Shown piece by piece: positions 13,723 to 14,032 of a stretch of DNA of 14,032 nt. The stretch is taken from positions 22,399 to 36,430 of the forward strand of contig DDIR01000080.1 in NCBI GenBank assembly GCA_002338715.1, given 5' to 3'. The DNA is from Phycisphaerales bacterium UBA1845 (lineage in GTDB: Bacteria; Planctomycetota; Phycisphaerae; UBA1845). The position numbers and the translations under genes were made by a program. The notes under the pieces are model-generated. The model saw only the letters and a program-made list of their open reading frames with translations, searched no databases and was not told the DNA's origin. Each line of letters starts with the position of its first letter. Positions within the stretch are counted from its first letter, which is position 1.

Positions 13723-14032
13723 GAACGACTCTCGTCCGCCGCACCCGTCAGTCGATTCACGATCGCCCGCAACTCCGCCAGTTCCGACTCCATCTCGCGA
13801 AGTCGCGTCCGCATCGCCGGCAGCTTTTGCATCGCCACAAACTGGCGGCGTGCATCACGCACTTCCGTCGCGGGTGTACCGAGCACGCTTTCACCGTCTT
13901 TGACCGAACTGCCGACGCCCGATTGTGCGTAGACCTTGGCTTTGTCGCCGATCGAAATATGCCCGACGATGCCGGCCTGCCCCGCGATGATAACATTCTT
14001 GCCAACCGTGACCGTACCCGCGAGACCGGCTT
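13719..14032 (-). CDS. lpxD: UDP-3-O-acylglucosamine N-acyltransferase LpxD, C-terminal part only
   Basis: LpxD adds the N-linked acyl chain to UDP-3-O-acylglucosamine, the third step of lipid A synthesis. The window holds only the last 103 codons, read leftward from the right edge to a TGA at 13719-13721. Visible are left-handed beta-helix hexapeptide turns (GTVTVGKNVIIAGQAGIVGH, with IGD shortly after), the GTPATEVRDARRQ block that closes the LpxD helix, and a C-terminal helical coil rich in Glu/Arg/Leu. In LpxD this last region forms the trimer-end helices. Other hexapeptide acyltransferases such as LpxA share the repeats, but the G-x-P-A-x-x-x-R-x-x-R block and coupling to lpxI favour LpxD. 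The catalytic His lies outside the window. Confidence 0.85.
   Translation of the reverse strand, partial: AGLAGTVTVGKNVIIAGQAGIVGHISIGDKAKVYAQSGVGSSVKDGESVLGTPATEVRDARRQFVAMQKLPAMRTRLREMESELAELRAIVNRLTGAADESRS

Noticed and set aside
1..14032. CRISPR arrays, tRNA or rRNA genes
   Set aside because: No regularly spaced direct repeats, cloverleaf-like segments or conserved rRNA stretches were seen on either strand.

Overview
The window looks like the chromosome of a Gram-negative-type bacterium, most probably a planctomycete (Phycisphaerae-like). This is inference. It rests on lipid A genes (lpxD, lpxI), a moderately high G+C content, weak or absent Shine-Dalgarno sequences, a large HEAT-like protein, and a secreted thioredoxin/MsrA-like fusion. 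No rRNA, tRNA or other taxonomic marker is present, so the assignment is weak.

Layout from left to right. (1) 1-1513, minus strand: the N-terminal 504 residues of a large helical-repeat (HEAT-like) protein that runs off the left edge. (2) 1684-2079, plus: a small protein with three membrane segments, divergent from the first gene. (3) 2080-6342: a stretch with visibly lower G+C (about 47-50% in hand-counted 60-base lines, against 65% in a recJ line). It holds a 609-residue exported protein of unknown function, a small cupin, and a tight three-gene operon encoding a dual-OB-like protein and two different DUF488 proteins joined by ATGA overlaps. (4) 6377-8143, minus: recJ, convergent with the operon. 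(5) 8406-9491, plus: an exported thioredoxin-like protein with a CGTC motif fused to a shortened MsrA-like domain, followed at once by a pair of inverted hairpins resembling a REP doublet. (6) 9690-12521, plus: a DUF819 membrane transporter-like protein, then an MscS-type channel with a C-terminal cyclic-nucleotide-binding domain. (7) 12567-12797: a second pair of inverted palindromic repeats with the ATTCCC-N8-GGGAAT core. (8) 12811-14032, minus: lpxD (C-terminal end only) and lpxI, overlapping by ATGA.

How the genes fit together. The lpxD-lpxI pair makes two steps of lipid A synthesis and is ordinary core metabolism. recJ is core DNA repair. The DUF819 and MscS-CNB genes are both inner-membrane proteins in series. 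An intact TATAAT overlapping the first gene's stop codon suggests the channel can be transcribed on its own.

The best candidate for an undescribed system is the dual-OB / DUF488 / DUF488 operon at 4557-6342. It has a predicted nucleic-acid- or ligand-binding protein and two paralogues that each keep the C-x-E-x5-C-H-R motif, all translationally coupled, in a region whose composition differs from its surroundings. No biochemical activity can be assigned from sequence alone.
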